Assembly: GCA_034766995.1 (NCBI GenBank)
Contig: CM068315.1
Span: 10,257,510-10,321,509 of the forward strand
Direction: 5' to 3'
DNA length: 64,000 nucleotides
Source: Acanthacorydalis orientalis
Taxonomy: Eukaryota; Arthropoda; Insecta; Megaloptera; Corydalidae
Shown here one piece after another: positions 41,851 to 54,065 of the stretch. Made by a program: the position numbers and the translations under genes. The notes under the pieces were generated by a model that had not been told where the DNA came from, ran no database searches, and saw nothing but the letters and a program-made list of their open reading frames with translations. Every line of letters starts with the position of its first letter. Positions within the stretch are counted from its first letter, which is position 1.

Positions 41851-42757
41851 CAGTGTGTACCAAAAAGAATGAAGAGGATCGAATAGTAAATAATTTTTTT
41901 GTTCAAATGTTTTTTTTTTCAGAATTTTATAAGTAAACCTTGCAGAATTTATCATAGAAAGGTACTCAACTGAACAGTGTACCAAAATGATTGAATTTTA
42001 TTTTGAAAATCAGCATTCAATTATTTTGATAGAGCGAGTAAATCGTTATTGTTATTTTAAGGTACGATTAAGGTTATCGGTATCAATGACTAATCGTTTG
42101 GCTGCACGTCTTCGACAACAAGGTATAGTTAGTGATCGTCTTTAAGATATCGTTTGGGTCTGAACTGAAGAAAATATTTGACGTGTACAGGAGAGTATTG
42201 AGCTAAGTACTAAAAGTCAACCGGAAAACGTTCAACCAAACTTGGAGTATCTCGGAAGTCACTACAAAGGATTTTAACCTCATTAAAAACGTTATCATAA
42301 AAAGTACAACTTGTGAAAGAGATAAAGTCAACAGATTATCAGCATCGCCTTGATTACGCAATTCGTTTTCTCTAACAACGCATAATTTCAAGAAACAACT
42401 ATTTTCATTGACCTGCTTTTAGCTTGATTTGAGCCTTCTTATTTTTTTTCTTTGGAGCTACTAAAAATAACGTATATTTGTCCATAATCCAAAAACTATC
42501 CTACAGCTAAAGAACAACATACAAGAAGAAATTTCAGCGTTATGTCCAGAAATCCTGCGAGAAATAATGGACAATTCCATAGAAGTACTCGACATAATGA
42601 AACCGAAAATAGACATCTTTTACGTGATGTCATTTTTCATATGTAATCAGAAAAAAATCCCCATTCTTATATTATATTTTGTGAAATTAGAAAAGATAAA
42701 AAATTACAAAACAAAAATATATTAATATTTTAAACCCGTTCGTTCTTTTGCACCGCC

Positions 42758-42759
<2 letters not shown>
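41851..42759 (+). mobile_element. Tc1/mariner-superfamily relic (DDE_3 / DUF4817-like)
   Basis: The left end CAGTGTGTACCAAAAAGAAT and the right end, read inverted, CAGGCGGTGCAAAAGAAC match imperfectly as terminal repeats. Between them are the N-terminus and C-terminus of one transposase, with most of the central catalytic domain missing. At about 910 bp it is shorter than a typical autonomous element. (TA)n arrays adjoin both ends (41,811-41,842 and 42,765-42,795). It is distinct from both mariner families here. Confidence 0.75.
41987..42640 (+). pseudogene. Transposase remnant with N- and C-terminal parts
   Basis: ATG at 41,987 opens a 52-codon frame beginning MIEFYFENQHSIILIERV, with TNRLAARLRQQGIVSDR near its end. 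This is the N-terminal helix-turn-helix segment typical of these elements. After a stop come TEENI, RVQESIELS and YHKKYNL. From about 42,440 to 42,610 the C-terminal part reads FLWSY, RIFVHNPKTILQLKNNIQEE, then CPEILREIMDNSIEVLD. The usual DEAHF and QDGA catalytic blocks are absent through deletion. There are at least six stops, so it is clearly dead. Confidence 0.75.
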
Positions 42760-42793
<34 letters not shown>

Positions 42794-45160
42794 CAATATA
42801 TAAACGTATATAAATATTAATTAGTTGATTAGAACCTTAGATTAACCATTATGTTAAATATTAAGGATTATTTATAATTACTGTTAAATAATTGATTATC
42901 TCATTGATAAGGTAAATGAAAAGTATTAATCGAACTACAAATTTGAGAAACAATGTTAAATAACGAATTTATTTTAATAACGTTAAAAAATATCATTTAT
43001 ATTTCCATTGATAGCTATTTACGAAAATTATATTTTTATATTTTTTAATATCAAATCAAATATTTGGTATTTTTCTCATTGTTTCAAATAGAATTTTAGT
43101 CATAATCCAATCCCTATTATGTTATTCTAACACAAATTCATTTCATTCAAAACTGTTCGCGGTAAAATGAAAATTTATGTTATTTAACCGTTACGTATCA
43201 TTTATAAACGGATAAATTTATCTAAACCCTTATTTTAGGGTTAATTTATGGAAATATCTGATTGTTTTATGATTGAAATTTTTAAGTCTTTGCGCATAAA
43301 TTTGATCTCGTTTTCATATTCGTTTCAATGAATTTTATTCATTGCAGCAATACGATTAATAATACAGAAAATATTGTATTAACAGTAAAAAATAACTTAT
43401 TTGTAATTAAAACAAATCAAGTCAAAGGTTCCAAAACCAACTCATTTTTAGTTTTTTTGATTTTCAACTTTAATTCCATTCTGAAGAAATAAAAAAAATT
43501 ATTTATTGCACAAAGAACTATTCGAATATAATTATTAAATATTCATTCATCTACCAATACTTCTAAATTAATTTAGAATGTATGATTACTTTTTTCAATC
43601 TTTATTAAATTATATAGTGATTCATTTTTAGTCTGTTAATAATTATGTTGGAATTTATAAATTCTTTAACAAAACTTACAAACATAGTAAATATTATTGA
43701 TGTTTTAATACAGATTCTTTCCAATTTATATTTTCATTAAAGATTTTTAATTCCACTTTTCAATTTATATTTCCAGTAAATTTACTTATATTTTGTAAAC
43801 AATTCTAAAATGAATAATATTTACTTCTTATCAACTTTCAAGTTAAAATTCTATTTAAATGAATATATGTTAAAATAATTACTTTTATATTAATAGAAAA
43901 GTTGTTAAAATATTGTTTTCAAAATAAGATGAACATTTTTAAATTTTCTATACTCATATAAAAAATAATAAAATTAGTTTTATATAAATAATTTCTCCTT
44001 ACTGAGAGACATTCTTAATTGTGTTATCTTGTCGGTCACAGATATAAAAATGAAATAGATATATTACCAAAATATATTTACATACAATATGACTGTCATA
44101 CATAAGGAAAATAATTCTTTTTTAAACAGTTCATTTCAACAGACATCTTCACTTATGTTACAAAGATAAACTGTTACAAATAAAAAGTACAAGTATTCTT
44201 TCAGTACTTTTTAATCATTTTATAACATATTTATTGAATTTATCTAAAAACCCGAACATAAACATAGAAACTACTCAAATATTTCGTATAATAAAACCAA
44301 ATATTTCATAAGCTATTGTATTTTACTACATTTTTAGAAAAATAACTTTTATGATAACTTCTGACATTAAAATGTTAAAAAAATAATTTCAGTGTTCGTA
44401 AAATGAATAAAGATAATTTGTGAAAAATTGAACAAGAATCTCCAATTTCTGTGGCTTAATATTTTTATGTACATAAATTTATTCCAAATAACTAAGAAAA
44501 GAGAGTAAGAGAGAATCATTCCAGTTCAATAATATTTCATTACAAATAAGAATGTATTCTACCATATGTTGACATTTGTCAATCAATCAAATATTTACGT
44601 TTAAGGTCTCGACGAAATTTGATGAAAATTTCAAATCATTACAAATACAATATCATAAATAAATTTATGTAAATAATATTTTTATTACAACTACTATTGT
44701 TAATAATGATTATATATGCATATATATATATACTCGTATATATACACAACTATATATATATATATATATACTATTTAATAAAACATAATAATATTTATAC
44801 AAAGGCGAAACTATATATTATGCCAATATTTATTTAAAATCTGTTGTTTTCATACAAAAAAGCGATAACAGTGAATATTAATCAAAATGTCATAGTTTTA
44901 AATATTTCAAATGTCAAAATATATTTCATAATATTTAAAATAATAAAATTATTTTTGATACCTGAACATATAAGCAAGTGATTAACATAATTATGTAGCT
45001 AAACAAGTTTAAATATAAAGGTGTTTTTAAAATAAGAGATTTCAATTTCTAATGTAAAGAAACTATGTGTTTTTATTAAATATTTCTCTAATGAAATGAA
45101 TTTAATATAAATAATAAACAAAAATTTAATTTTATAAATAATGCACGTAGTTTACACAAT

Positions 45161-45211
<51 letters not shown>

Positions 45212-46314
45212 TATGTGTTTATCAATTCAAAACATTACTAGCAGAAAAATATTTATTTTAAATTATTAATGAGAATATATTTGAAAATATCAAACTATTT
45301 AAATGTCTATAAAGTACTCATAACATGTTTTAAAAATAAAATATGAAAAAAAAAATGTCTTTTTATGAATCCTTAAGACCACGTTTGGTCTCTCTTTATT
45401 CAGTCCTCTTAGAGCAGATTTCTACTTACAAAGTCTACAAGAAGATGATAACAATCTAAACAAACATTCAATAGAACGAACTCAAACATGTCCACGACAA
45501 TTTCACTAAAATAATCATAAATAAAGAGTATACAGAAAATAATATAATAACGATAGGAATACGAATTTCTGTAATGGGAAAAATAATATTATTAAACAAT
45601 TATTTAACTTCGAAGAAATGTCAAAAGTGCATTTGGGTATGTGCATATTCTATAAAATTCTAAAATTTAAATTATAAATTATTTAAAACTTTCTAACGTG
45701 TAATAAAGTTTAAAACTACATAAATTATTTAAAATAAAAACTAAAAATCTATAGGATTTAGGAACTGTAAAACAAATATTTTAATTAAATGTTTACCAAT
45801 TTTTTTTAATGTTTCATCTTTTCCTATAATAGAAATTATTAAATTAAATCTACAAATTTTCTATTAAAATCAACATTTAAAAAAAAATTAATTAGGTTAG
45901 CCAGTGATATCCAAACTCATTTCGTAAACTCAATTCAATTTTTTTAGATTTAAACATTAGAAAGTATGTATTTATAAGCTGATATATATTTATAATAAGG
46001 TTCCAATTTTTTATATAGTAAACCGTCGATTGAACTTCGTGATACACAAAGTTCAATGTAATAGATTTTAGATTTAAAGGATAAAATTGTTCTGTACTTT
46101 TTATAGTACTCTGAATAATATTTCTATACTTTTTTAGTAAAGAAATATATATAGAACATCAAGTTATTATAGAGATAGCTGAAGAAATTATGTATCTGTA
46201 CAAAACAGGCAAATAAAACTATCATTGCGAAAATTTGGTCTAATAATTTACAAAATTGAACTGTCTGAATTAAAATATTATCCCGATAACTTTCATAGCC
46301 TTATTATCAGATTC
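42760..46314. other. AT-rich gene-free stretch
   Basis: No gene, RNA gene or transposon is recognised. (TA)n arrays lie at 42,765-42,795, about 44,710-44,770 and 45,163-45,210. The sequence is otherwise uniform and AT-rich, with a slightly richer patch near 45,365-45,480. Confidence 0.7.
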
Positions 46315-46375
46315 TTAAGATTATCTCTCTAGTAAGCCTCAATATTATATGAACCGTGTAAGGAACATATAAATT

Positions 46376-46411
46376 CACCTTATACAAACAATATATTGTT
46401 TGCATAAGGTG
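46376..46411. repeat. 36-bp loopless palindrome
   Basis: CACCTTATACAAACAATA is followed at once by its inverted copy, with 17 of 18 positions pairing. It lies inside the MITE candidate. Confidence 0.85.
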
Positions 46412-46412
46412 A

Positions 46413-46433
46413 GGATGAGAGTAACTCTCATCC
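46413..46433. repeat. 21-bp palindrome with 1-nt centre
   Basis: GGATGAGAGT-A-ACTCTCATCC pairs perfectly over 10 positions. It starts two bases after the preceding 36-bp palindrome. Confidence 0.85.
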
Positions 46434-46542
46434 ATACATGGTCGTTAATCCTAAAAAAACGTGACCTTCTTCATCGTTTAAAGATCATATAAAATCACTT
46501 TATATGCCTTATAAGATTAATGTAAGGTATATATAAGGTGTC

Positions 46543-46599
46543 CATATAAGGATTCTGATCCTTATATGTATTGTATAAGGAATATATAAAACCTTATAC
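46543..46599. repeat. Two adjacent stem-loops with ATAAGG motifs
   Basis: CATATAAGGAT-TCTG-ATCCTTATATG (46,543-46,568) has a perfect 11-bp stem. GTATAAGG..CCTTATAC (46,573-46,599) has a perfect 8-bp stem with an 11-nt loop. Both use the motif found in the terminal arms of the element. Confidence 0.8.
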
Positions 46600-46639
46600 G
46601 GAAGATATTAGGTTGAGAATTACTAGGGATTTTATTAAG

Positions 46640-46757
46640 CCACACTTATAATGGTAAAAAAATAAAAATAAGAGAAAAAACTCAATAAAAATAAATCAAT
46701 GTAAACAAATTAGAATTTTGAGGGTGATGCGAAGAAAAAAACTGTAAAATTATCACA

Positions 46758-46810
<53 letters not shown>

Positions 46811-47167
46811 TTTGTATCTAATATTGACAGGAAAAATTTCTAATTCTTTCAAGTTTGACTTCTTTACTTTTCTCTTTTCTTTATTCGCTACTGTTCTATA
46901 TATGTGACATCATGCTCGCTTTTTAGCTTTCAGAATGATTATTATTTGTAAGCAAAAAACTTCCAGAATATAATTAAAATTAAATGCTTTCATTAAGTTA
47001 GATAACAAACTAAAACACTTATCACCTAAGCTTAAAAACTTTTCAGAAATTGCAACAATTTTGCATTAGGTATGACAAGAAATATAGAGAAGAGTATAGT
47101 GGATTTCTTAATAATCTACCAATATCCAGTCAGTTTCTTATTAAAAGGTAATAAAGTAATATACCAT

Positions 47168-47223
<56 letters not shown>

Positions 47224-48181
47224 ACTGGTTACGTTATGTTTAAAAATATATCATTTATAATTAAACAAATGTATTTTATTAATTAGAATTATATAGAAGT
47301 TATTTCACGGACATGAAATTTTACAAATATCGGACCCACCCTCCTTAATTAGTTCGTTAAATTTAGGATATTCTGTATATTTTAATAATATAAATCCGTT
47401 AATAATATAATTATATTAAATTATGCAAATAAACATTTTTGTTTCTACTAATGATGATAAATTCTATTTAATTATTTTACATATTTATTGAAACAAGTAA
47501 GTTCTATATATATATATATATATATATATTGTTACATTTCAATAATTTAATTATATTATATAATAACCGAACGGTAATAAAATTAAGACTTTTAAATTCA
47601 AGAACACAAAATGATATTAAATAATATATCTACATTATTAAAATAATTACCAAACCATATTGTAATCAATATCCTCTTATTTTTATATTATTTCATATCA
47701 TATTATAATAATATTATACATATACATATGTATATATATACACTTTAATTAACATTATTATTATATGAAACATAGTGTCGTTATGCTAATGTAATCAAAA
47801 GGAATTAAAATTATTTTCTGTTGTTACTTATTTATTAATATTTATAAAATTTCTGATTTCTTTGAGAAACAAACACGTTATTTTATAGAAATGAATATTA
47901 TATACTAAATCTGTATTAGTATATTTAAAAACTGGTTTTAAATTCTTTTTTTATAATAAAATAGCATACGAGTATCATTACAAATTATTAATAAATCTAG
48001 ATTATACAGATAGACATTATTTTTGATTATTAAAGTTTATATACTCATTTTTATTTTATCTAGATCCTTTATAATGTCTATTTCATAATATTTCAAATTC
48101 TCTTAGTTATATTTATTAATAATTATATGTAGAATTATCCTATTTAAAAAGTTTACTTAAAGATATTTTGTTTTATAAATC
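46640..48181. other. AT-rich gene-free stretch
   Basis: No gene is seen. (TA)n arrays are at 46,760-46,807, 47,174-47,223 (running into (GT)n) and 47,504-47,530. The 62-residue frame at 47,072-47,260 crosses the second array and has no recognisable motif. Confidence 0.65.
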
Positions 48182-48600
48182 AGGGGGCTCTACTTCCTAC
48201 TCATTACTCTCGACGACCCGCGGAGGGTTTCGCTCTCCACTCACTGATGCTCAAACAACAATATCTCACCCTCTCCCCTAACAAATAACAGAACTTAACA
48301 AAATATACGCACAAATACGTAAAATTTAAGTCATAAAATTATTATTGGAAATGTCTATAAAAATTAACAACAAAATACATTTAAAAAATGTGTAACAATT
48401 TTTTAACACAAAACTTCAATGGATTCAATATTTTGAATAAATTTTTTATCGGATTTACATTGAAATCTTATATCTCCTCTTTCGTTGTACGCTGAGAGAA
48501 AGCTAAATACATGTGACTAATATCAACTAATCAGAATAGAGACCATACGATATACATCAACCAATCATTCATGATCGGAAATGGTTACAATGTGCTACTT
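48182..48600 (+). repeat. Unclassified interspersed repeat, copy 2
   Basis: This is the partner of 15,395-15,786 in opposite orientation. It begins AGGGGGCTCTACTTCCTACT and continues with CCACTCACTGATGC, CCCCTAACAAATAAC, ATCAGAATAGAGACCAT and CAACCAATCA in the same order as the inverted copy 1. Identity by eye is roughly 70-75% in the best blocks, so both are old. The homology fades near 48,600, before a GC-richer patch (CCGGGAGGTGCGCCGC). No coding potential is seen. Confidence 0.6.
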
Positions 48601-49333
48601 GTAGAGTGTACCGGGAGGTGCGCCGCTACAAGGAGGTGGTCTACACGAAAAAAAAATGTTTTTTTATTGAAATTTTACGATGGAATTATTTTTTTATATA
48701 GAAAGATAATATCAAATCCAACTCAATATAAAAACTAAAAGAAAACTCTTTACTTTTTCCCTTGATATTGTAAAATATTTCAACACGTCATCTCTACAGA
48801 TAACTCTGAATGAAAATCGTTTTATATACGAAGAAAAAATATGTGAATATAAAATAAAGCGTATATGTCGACATGCAAGGAACGTGTGTGACGAAATCGA
48901 AATTACAAATATTGTAATTTATTTTCGTACGACGAGTATTAGAAAATGGCGAGAATTCGAACGATACATTTACTTTGAACGGTGTGGTAGTAGTAAACGA
49001 AAAAGCTACTCAAAATGTACGAGTTCACGACCTCTTTTCCAATGTTCAGTTATAAACTGCGTTAGGTTATTGCCCTGTCATGTGTGAAATTGTCTCTCGT
49101 TAGAAACAGTATTACAATTACTTTAATGAGAAAGTACGACTTATTTCATTATATATTCTTTTAATTGCTTCCATTTCGCATTTATTCTATAATGTAAATT
49201 ATTTCTCAAATACTTTTTTCTTAAATCAATGTGAATTAACAAGTATAATAATGTTTTCTTGTAGAACGTTCTTTAAGAAATTCAATATCATGATGGTGTA
49301 CATACCCAACAAAATGGCGTTTTACATATATAC
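48601..49333. other. Gene-free stretch with weak complex patch
   Basis: A moderately complex patch at about 48,860-49,110 contains a 67-codon plus-strand frame starting at 48,884 that I cannot assign. It has Arg, Lys and Cys residues but no clear zinc-finger spacing. The rest is AT-rich. Confidence 0.45.
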
Positions 49334-49334
49334 A

Positions 49335-49337
<3 letters not shown>

Positions 49338-49393
<56 letters not shown>
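49338..49393. repeat. (TA)n microsatellite
   Basis: About 26 TA units end in ATGTATACA. It lies immediately beside the transposase-like fragment on its right. Confidence 0.93.
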
Positions 49394-49433
49394 ACAAATT
49401 TCTGTGTAGATATATGTACGATTTTTCTTATTA

Positions 49434-49661
49434 TTAGATCACACAGCGAAGCATAAAGTGGGTGGATGTCGAACCAATCGTTCTCAATCTATGCGTAAAG
49501 TTCATCAAAATCTCGCACATTTGATTTGTAATTCCTGCACACACGTTGGCCCATCCGTCAATCACATTTTTCATAGATGATTTGACAATGACGAAATGAA
49601 ACGCGCACGGCAAGAGTTTCGAAGATAGCTTGTTTACACACACTGCAAACATGTGCTCCAT
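49434..49661 (-). pseudogene. Possible C-terminal fragment of a Tc1/mariner-type transposase
   Basis: A 75-codon minus-strand frame contains NVCAGITNQMCEILMNFTHR and LRTIGSTSTHFM. The pattern 'I-x-x-x-M-x-x-x-M-x-N-F-x-x-R-L-R..C or G..H' resembles the last helices of DDE_3/DUF4817-type transposases, where an I.P.M..V..NF..RL......G.H motif closes the protein. The composition is less AT-biased than its surroundings, as expected of former coding sequence. No catalytic block and no terminal repeat are visible, so the assignment is tentative. Confidence 0.35.
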
Positions 49662-50267
49662 TGAAAATAAAAACTAACCTCTCCGACGATATACGTACAT
49701 TTGCTCCGATGCACATTCACTATTTTGCACGTAACGTGTATTCACTCAAGCAAAGATAACGTAATATACTTCATTTTATTTTATCACTCACGATTATCGT
49801 GAAGTTTTACCTTTATGCAGTACAATAAAATCGAGGTAATTGTAAATATTGTTTTTAGATGTTGCCGTATACAAAAAGCTCTTACATGTTTTCATACGTT
49901 TTATTTTCATGCATTATTATCATAACATATGACAGGAAAAATAAGGTTTGTACAGTATTGCATTTTGTTTTCTTTTTTCATTTTTACATTTCCTTGGCAC
50001 ACATTCAATGAACATCATTTTTGTTTACCAAAAAATATTGAAATTAAATTTCAATAAAATCTAAAAATAATCGTTTTTATATATGTGCATAGTTGTTTGT
50101 ATGTTTTATAACAAAAATCCTCCAAATAATAACAACTAAGTCTATTATTAATTCTCTTAAAAATTACAGAAAAATGTAAGTTTGTTTTCTACATACCTAA
50201 TAATAATTTAATATTAGTCAGTTAATCAAACTCATCAAATTACAAACTTTAATCCATATACGAGGGT
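49662..50267. other. AT-rich gene-free stretch
   Basis: Nothing recognisable on either strand. Composition is slightly more balanced up to about 49,830 and AT-rich afterwards. Confidence 0.6.
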
Positions 50268-50383
50268 CGTTTGATATGTATGGTAAAAATGCAAGTTAAG
50301 TACCGTTTATTGAAAAAAATCGATTTTATTTCTCAACATAGTCTCCATTGAGGGCTATACACTTAGTCTAGCGAGTCTGCTTC
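50268..50383 (-). mobile_element. Truncated mariner end, family B copy 3
   Basis: ACGAGGGTCGTTTGATATGT and the following about 100 bp match the left ends of the 32.2-kb and 54.1-kb copies almost without gaps (CTCAACATAGTCTCC, GGGCTATACACTTAGTCTAG). The match ends abruptly after GCGAGTCTGC at about 50,383, so only the 3' terminal repeat and untranslated end of the element remain. Confidence 0.8.
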
Positions 50384-51305
50384 CACATCAGCTCACAACA
50401 ATCAGTTTTTTTGGTCAAAAATGCTCAAAAAATCATTATTGATTATTTTTAAATGTTACTTATGCAACTTTCTGTTTATATGCTTTTTCTGTACCTTGGA
50501 ATAGTGAACATGATGACATGCTACCAAAATGCATACAAAAAATAATCAATTATTATTTATTGAATATTTTTATCCAGAAAAATGTTTGTAGTTTATCGAG
50601 TGAGAAAAGAATTCAATTGTGAAAGTAAATTCAGATACAGTATAAGAACTGGATTGTAAATGTATTACTTTTTAAAAATAAAAAATAATTTTCTTTTATC
50701 AAAAAGAAAAAAATCACTCTAAAACATATCTCAATTGTTTTATTATTACTACATGCCCCTATAGAAAATACCAGCAATCTCTCTTGCTGCAAAATTATTT
50801 TATTAAAAATGTCACTCGAAGCTATTTCATTCTCTCTAGGATTATAACTTTTTATCTTTCCATTACAAAATTTAAATTTGCATAAGCTTTATGAACTATG
50901 AAATGTCTATAGCAAGTATTCTTTTTTGTATTATCAAATTTAAATATTTATATATATATATATATAGTATATATATATATATATATATATATAGTATATA
51001 TTTAACCTTTCACTGTGTGATTTATTATACATTTGAAAAATATTCAAGTCGATGAAAGAGATTTAGAAATATCGAAAATGAGTATTATTAATAAATTACA
51101 AAAAATTAATGTATTATATAGGATACAAAATGATTATAGATAACAATTTACTAGTCTGAACATTTATGAAACATTTTCTATCTTTATTGAAATAGAGTTC
51201 TAATTTACACTTTTGACAGAAAATGCACGTAAGATATTTACAAAAGGAAATTCGTAACGCTTGTGTGATGGTTGTCATTCTGGCCAATGGTTAATTTTAT
51301 TTAGA
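50384..51305. other. AT-rich gene-free stretch
   Basis: No gene is seen. A (TA)n array at 50,948-51,003 is made of a duplicated unit, a pure TA run followed by GTATA. The remainder shows no recognisable element. Confidence 0.6.
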
Positions 51306-51679
51306 CGAATGCTCTTCAAATTATGTTCCGTGGAACCCAGGGATTCCGCGCAACATCTTCAAGGGTTCCGCGTGTAAAAGTTAAAATTAGAAAGATTTTT
51401 TTTTAAAAAAAACAGAAAAGCTAAATATTCAAAATAGTTAATTCATAAAAATATCTTTAATTCCTATAAACACCTATTATCAGGCAGTAAAACTGTATTT
51501 ATGAGTATACATTACGACCCTGATCACTCAGATGTAAATAATAAAATTTGGTCATGTAAGATGGCTGATTTTCAAAACTATGGGCTATAAATCTTGAGTT
51601 TTCAGGAGATGGTAAGGGTTGTGCAAAAAAAAGTATTATTTTAAGAGTTCCATGAGTCAACAAAGTTTGAATACTACTG
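51306..51679 (+). mobile_element. hAT-like non-autonomous element, copy 2
   Basis: The left part reads CTCTTCAAATTATGTTCCGT, GGAACCC, then GGATTCCGCG and GGGTTCCGCG, the repeated GTTCCGYGGAACCC blocks known from hAT (Charlie-like) ends. The right end inverted reads CAGTAGTATTCAAACTTTG. The interior aligns with 15,050-15,295. Length is about 370 bp with no transposase frame. Target duplications cannot be read because both ends are degraded. Confidence 0.6.
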
Positions 51680-52039
51680 ATATAGACTCATATGATTAAC
51701 TGGATTATAAGATGCAAACTCTTCTTTTTCTTCTGTAATAATGATCGTCTAGACTATTAATTATATACTAATGAGCAATATATTAAATATATTGTACCGT
51801 ATAGAGTAATATAAACAAATGCTTCTTAACAGAAATATTCTATTTGTACCATGTAATCTGAGTTTTTCAAACTTCATCGAATTTTATTGTATAATCTCAT
51901 CTGTTAACAATATTCTAGGAATACTACTTTTAGTAACAGTCCGAAAAAGAAAAAGATATAATTTTACAAAATGAACTTCAATTAAATTCAAATAAACAAG
52001 TTAATAAAAATTATCAATACATAGCAATAAAGTATAAGA
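51680..52039. other. AT-rich gene-free stretch
   Basis: Nothing recognisable lies between the hAT-like element and the long inverted repeat. Confidence 0.6.
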
Positions 52040-52157
52040 AAAAAGAGAAGAACAGTCAAGAATTATAATAAAACAGGTTTTCAGTACAAAACATATATTA
52101 ATATGTTTTGTACTGAAAAGCGGTTTTATTATAATTCTTGACTGTTCTTCTCTTTTT
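52040..52157. repeat. Near-perfect inverted repeat, 57-nt arms with 4-nt loop
   Basis: The left arm 52,040-52,096 and right arm 52,101-52,157 are reverse complements at 55 of 57 positions, separated only by ATTA. The two mismatches lie close together, in CAGG against CCGC. Outer parts of the arm read AAAAAGAGAAGAACAGTCAA and inner parts TTTTCAGTACAAAACATAT. No other copy is seen in the window. It could fold as a 118-nt hairpin if transcribed. It may be a fresh template-switch duplication, a foldback element or a small-RNA hairpin source. Confidence 0.95.
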
Positions 52158-54065
52158 ATTCGGAGTAATTGTTACAAGCGAAGATCATTTTTTATATGTA
52201 ATCTTATTCGTACCAACGATGAATAAATTAAATAATATTCATAACCACAACATTAATTTTAAAATAAAGTTTGATATATAATGTTTTATGGAAACCTTAC
52301 ACAATTCCAAGAAATCCAAGAGTTTCGTTGAACACAGTTTGAAAAACGTTCATATATTACGGTCGGCATTGCAAGATTAAAATCTAAATAAGATTTCAGT
52401 ATTCTTGTCAAATAAATAACATATATACTTATATATATATATATATATTACAAGAACGCTCATTTAATTTTTGAATATGTTAAATAACTACATTTCAATG
52501 TATAAATTGTGTTAAATTTGATCAAAATTTTCAATTTATTAAAATGAAAATATGTATAAATTCACTTTACTAAAATAATAATCCATCATAAAAACTATAA
52601 TTATTTTTAATTAAATATGATATAGAAAATATTACACTTGTTTACATTTTAATTCAATTAAAGAAAATTGAATCAAATTTCATCTCAAATATAATAGCAC
52701 TCATACCACATTTTTACATACGAATAGTAATTAATTTAATTAGTTTGTTTGCACTTTATCTCTCTATAATAACAGTATCGCCATTGAAATACTCATAAGT
52801 TATAATCGGCTTGATTTATTATTATTTTTTAAGCATTTTTGATCAGAAATATTTTTTATAATTTGTGGTGTATTAAAAATTGATTTGTAGTAATTAAAAA
52901 AAATTTTATCTTAATTTTTATTGAAATCGTTAAAATGAAATCTATGCTGAATAAACTTTATGTTTATTGTGTAATTATTGTAAACAATTTTAGGCTGCGA
53001 GTATACTAATTAAACAAAGCTTCTTTAAGCACGAACATTTAAATATTATTAAACGTATTTTTCCAGTACATTAAAAAGGACTAGGGTACATTCGCCCAGC
53101 CAAGAAAACATAAAAATGCTATATAACACTATTAATCAAATTCAAGTATCTTCAAACATCAAAAGTGAATTCCAACAGGTCTAAATATATTTAAGAGTGA
53201 AAAGAATCTACTAGAAGTACAAATGCTAATTTTTATTCGGCGACCAAGAATTTCTTTATAAGCATGTATAATTGTTATAACACAACACAAGAATGTTATT
53301 TTATCATAAACTAAGGATATTTTATACACTAATTGGTTATTTAATTGTGTTCATAGAAAAATTATCACTTTATTCTTTTTTTAAAATATAAAACTGAATT
53401 TAAAAAAATGCTAAAGAACTAATTGCTTTATCGAAAACGTGCTACAGATTTATAATTATACGTTATAAAAATATTATAATAATTATCTGTATTTAAGTGG
53501 AGAAATATTTAATTCAAGTATATCATATTTTCTAATTTTTTCACTAACTAAAATTTAAGTATTACAAAATAAATTATTAATTAATATCATAAATTTATAA
53601 ATTCCTTTTCATCGCTTCTTAATTTATTGAAAGTTTTTCGATATATCTTGTTTGTTTTTCATTGACAGTAAATATCTACAAATACCTTTTTCTTTTTTTA
53701 TGCCAACAATTTGTTTCCAATACCATCAGATTCAATATCATCACATTATATACTTTATTATCGAACGGAGTGAAAATTGAATGAGGTAAATAATAATACT
53801 GATCATTATTCGAATAAACTGTTTTTATTATAATTTAGAGAATATGTATGTTTTTAGCGAAGAACTTTAATGATTAGAAGTAATTTTAGACATTTTTTTC
53901 TCTCTAGCAAAACTTTTTAAAACTGAAATCTTTCTGATTAAATAAGTTTTGAGTAATTAATATGGGTTGATCCTAACTAATGATTATTATTTAACAAATA
54001 GTTACTATTGCAAATCATCATTAGCATATCCATCCATGTAATGATTATTAAACAACTCTTCATAT
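52158..54065. other. AT-rich gene-free stretch
   Basis: No gene is seen. A short (TA)n lies at 52,430-52,448. A few degraded TTCCAAG/GTTTCG blocks near 52,300-52,350 resemble the hAT ends just upstream but are too short to call. Confidence 0.6.

Larger units (their letters stand above)
46315..46639. mobile_element. Candidate MITE with TTAA ends and nested hairpins
   Basis: TTAA at 46,315-46,318 and at 46,636-46,639 bracket two arms that align when one is inverted: CTAGTAAGCCTCAATATTAT on the left, and CTAGTAATTCTCAACCTAAT from the right. The similarity goes on through GTGTAAGG or GTATAAGG to CCTTATAC, some 65-75 bp. The interior is full of ATAAGG/CCTTAT motifs and holds four stem-loops. No protein is encoded. 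The TTAA bounds and the CCCTAG-like tip recall piggyBac-type elements, but TTAA is frequent in AT-rich DNA, so that class is only suggested. Confidence 0.55.

Noticed and set aside
42203..42391. 62-codon minus-strand frame inside the DDE_3-type relic
   Set aside because: It is antisense to readable transposase remnants on the plus strand.
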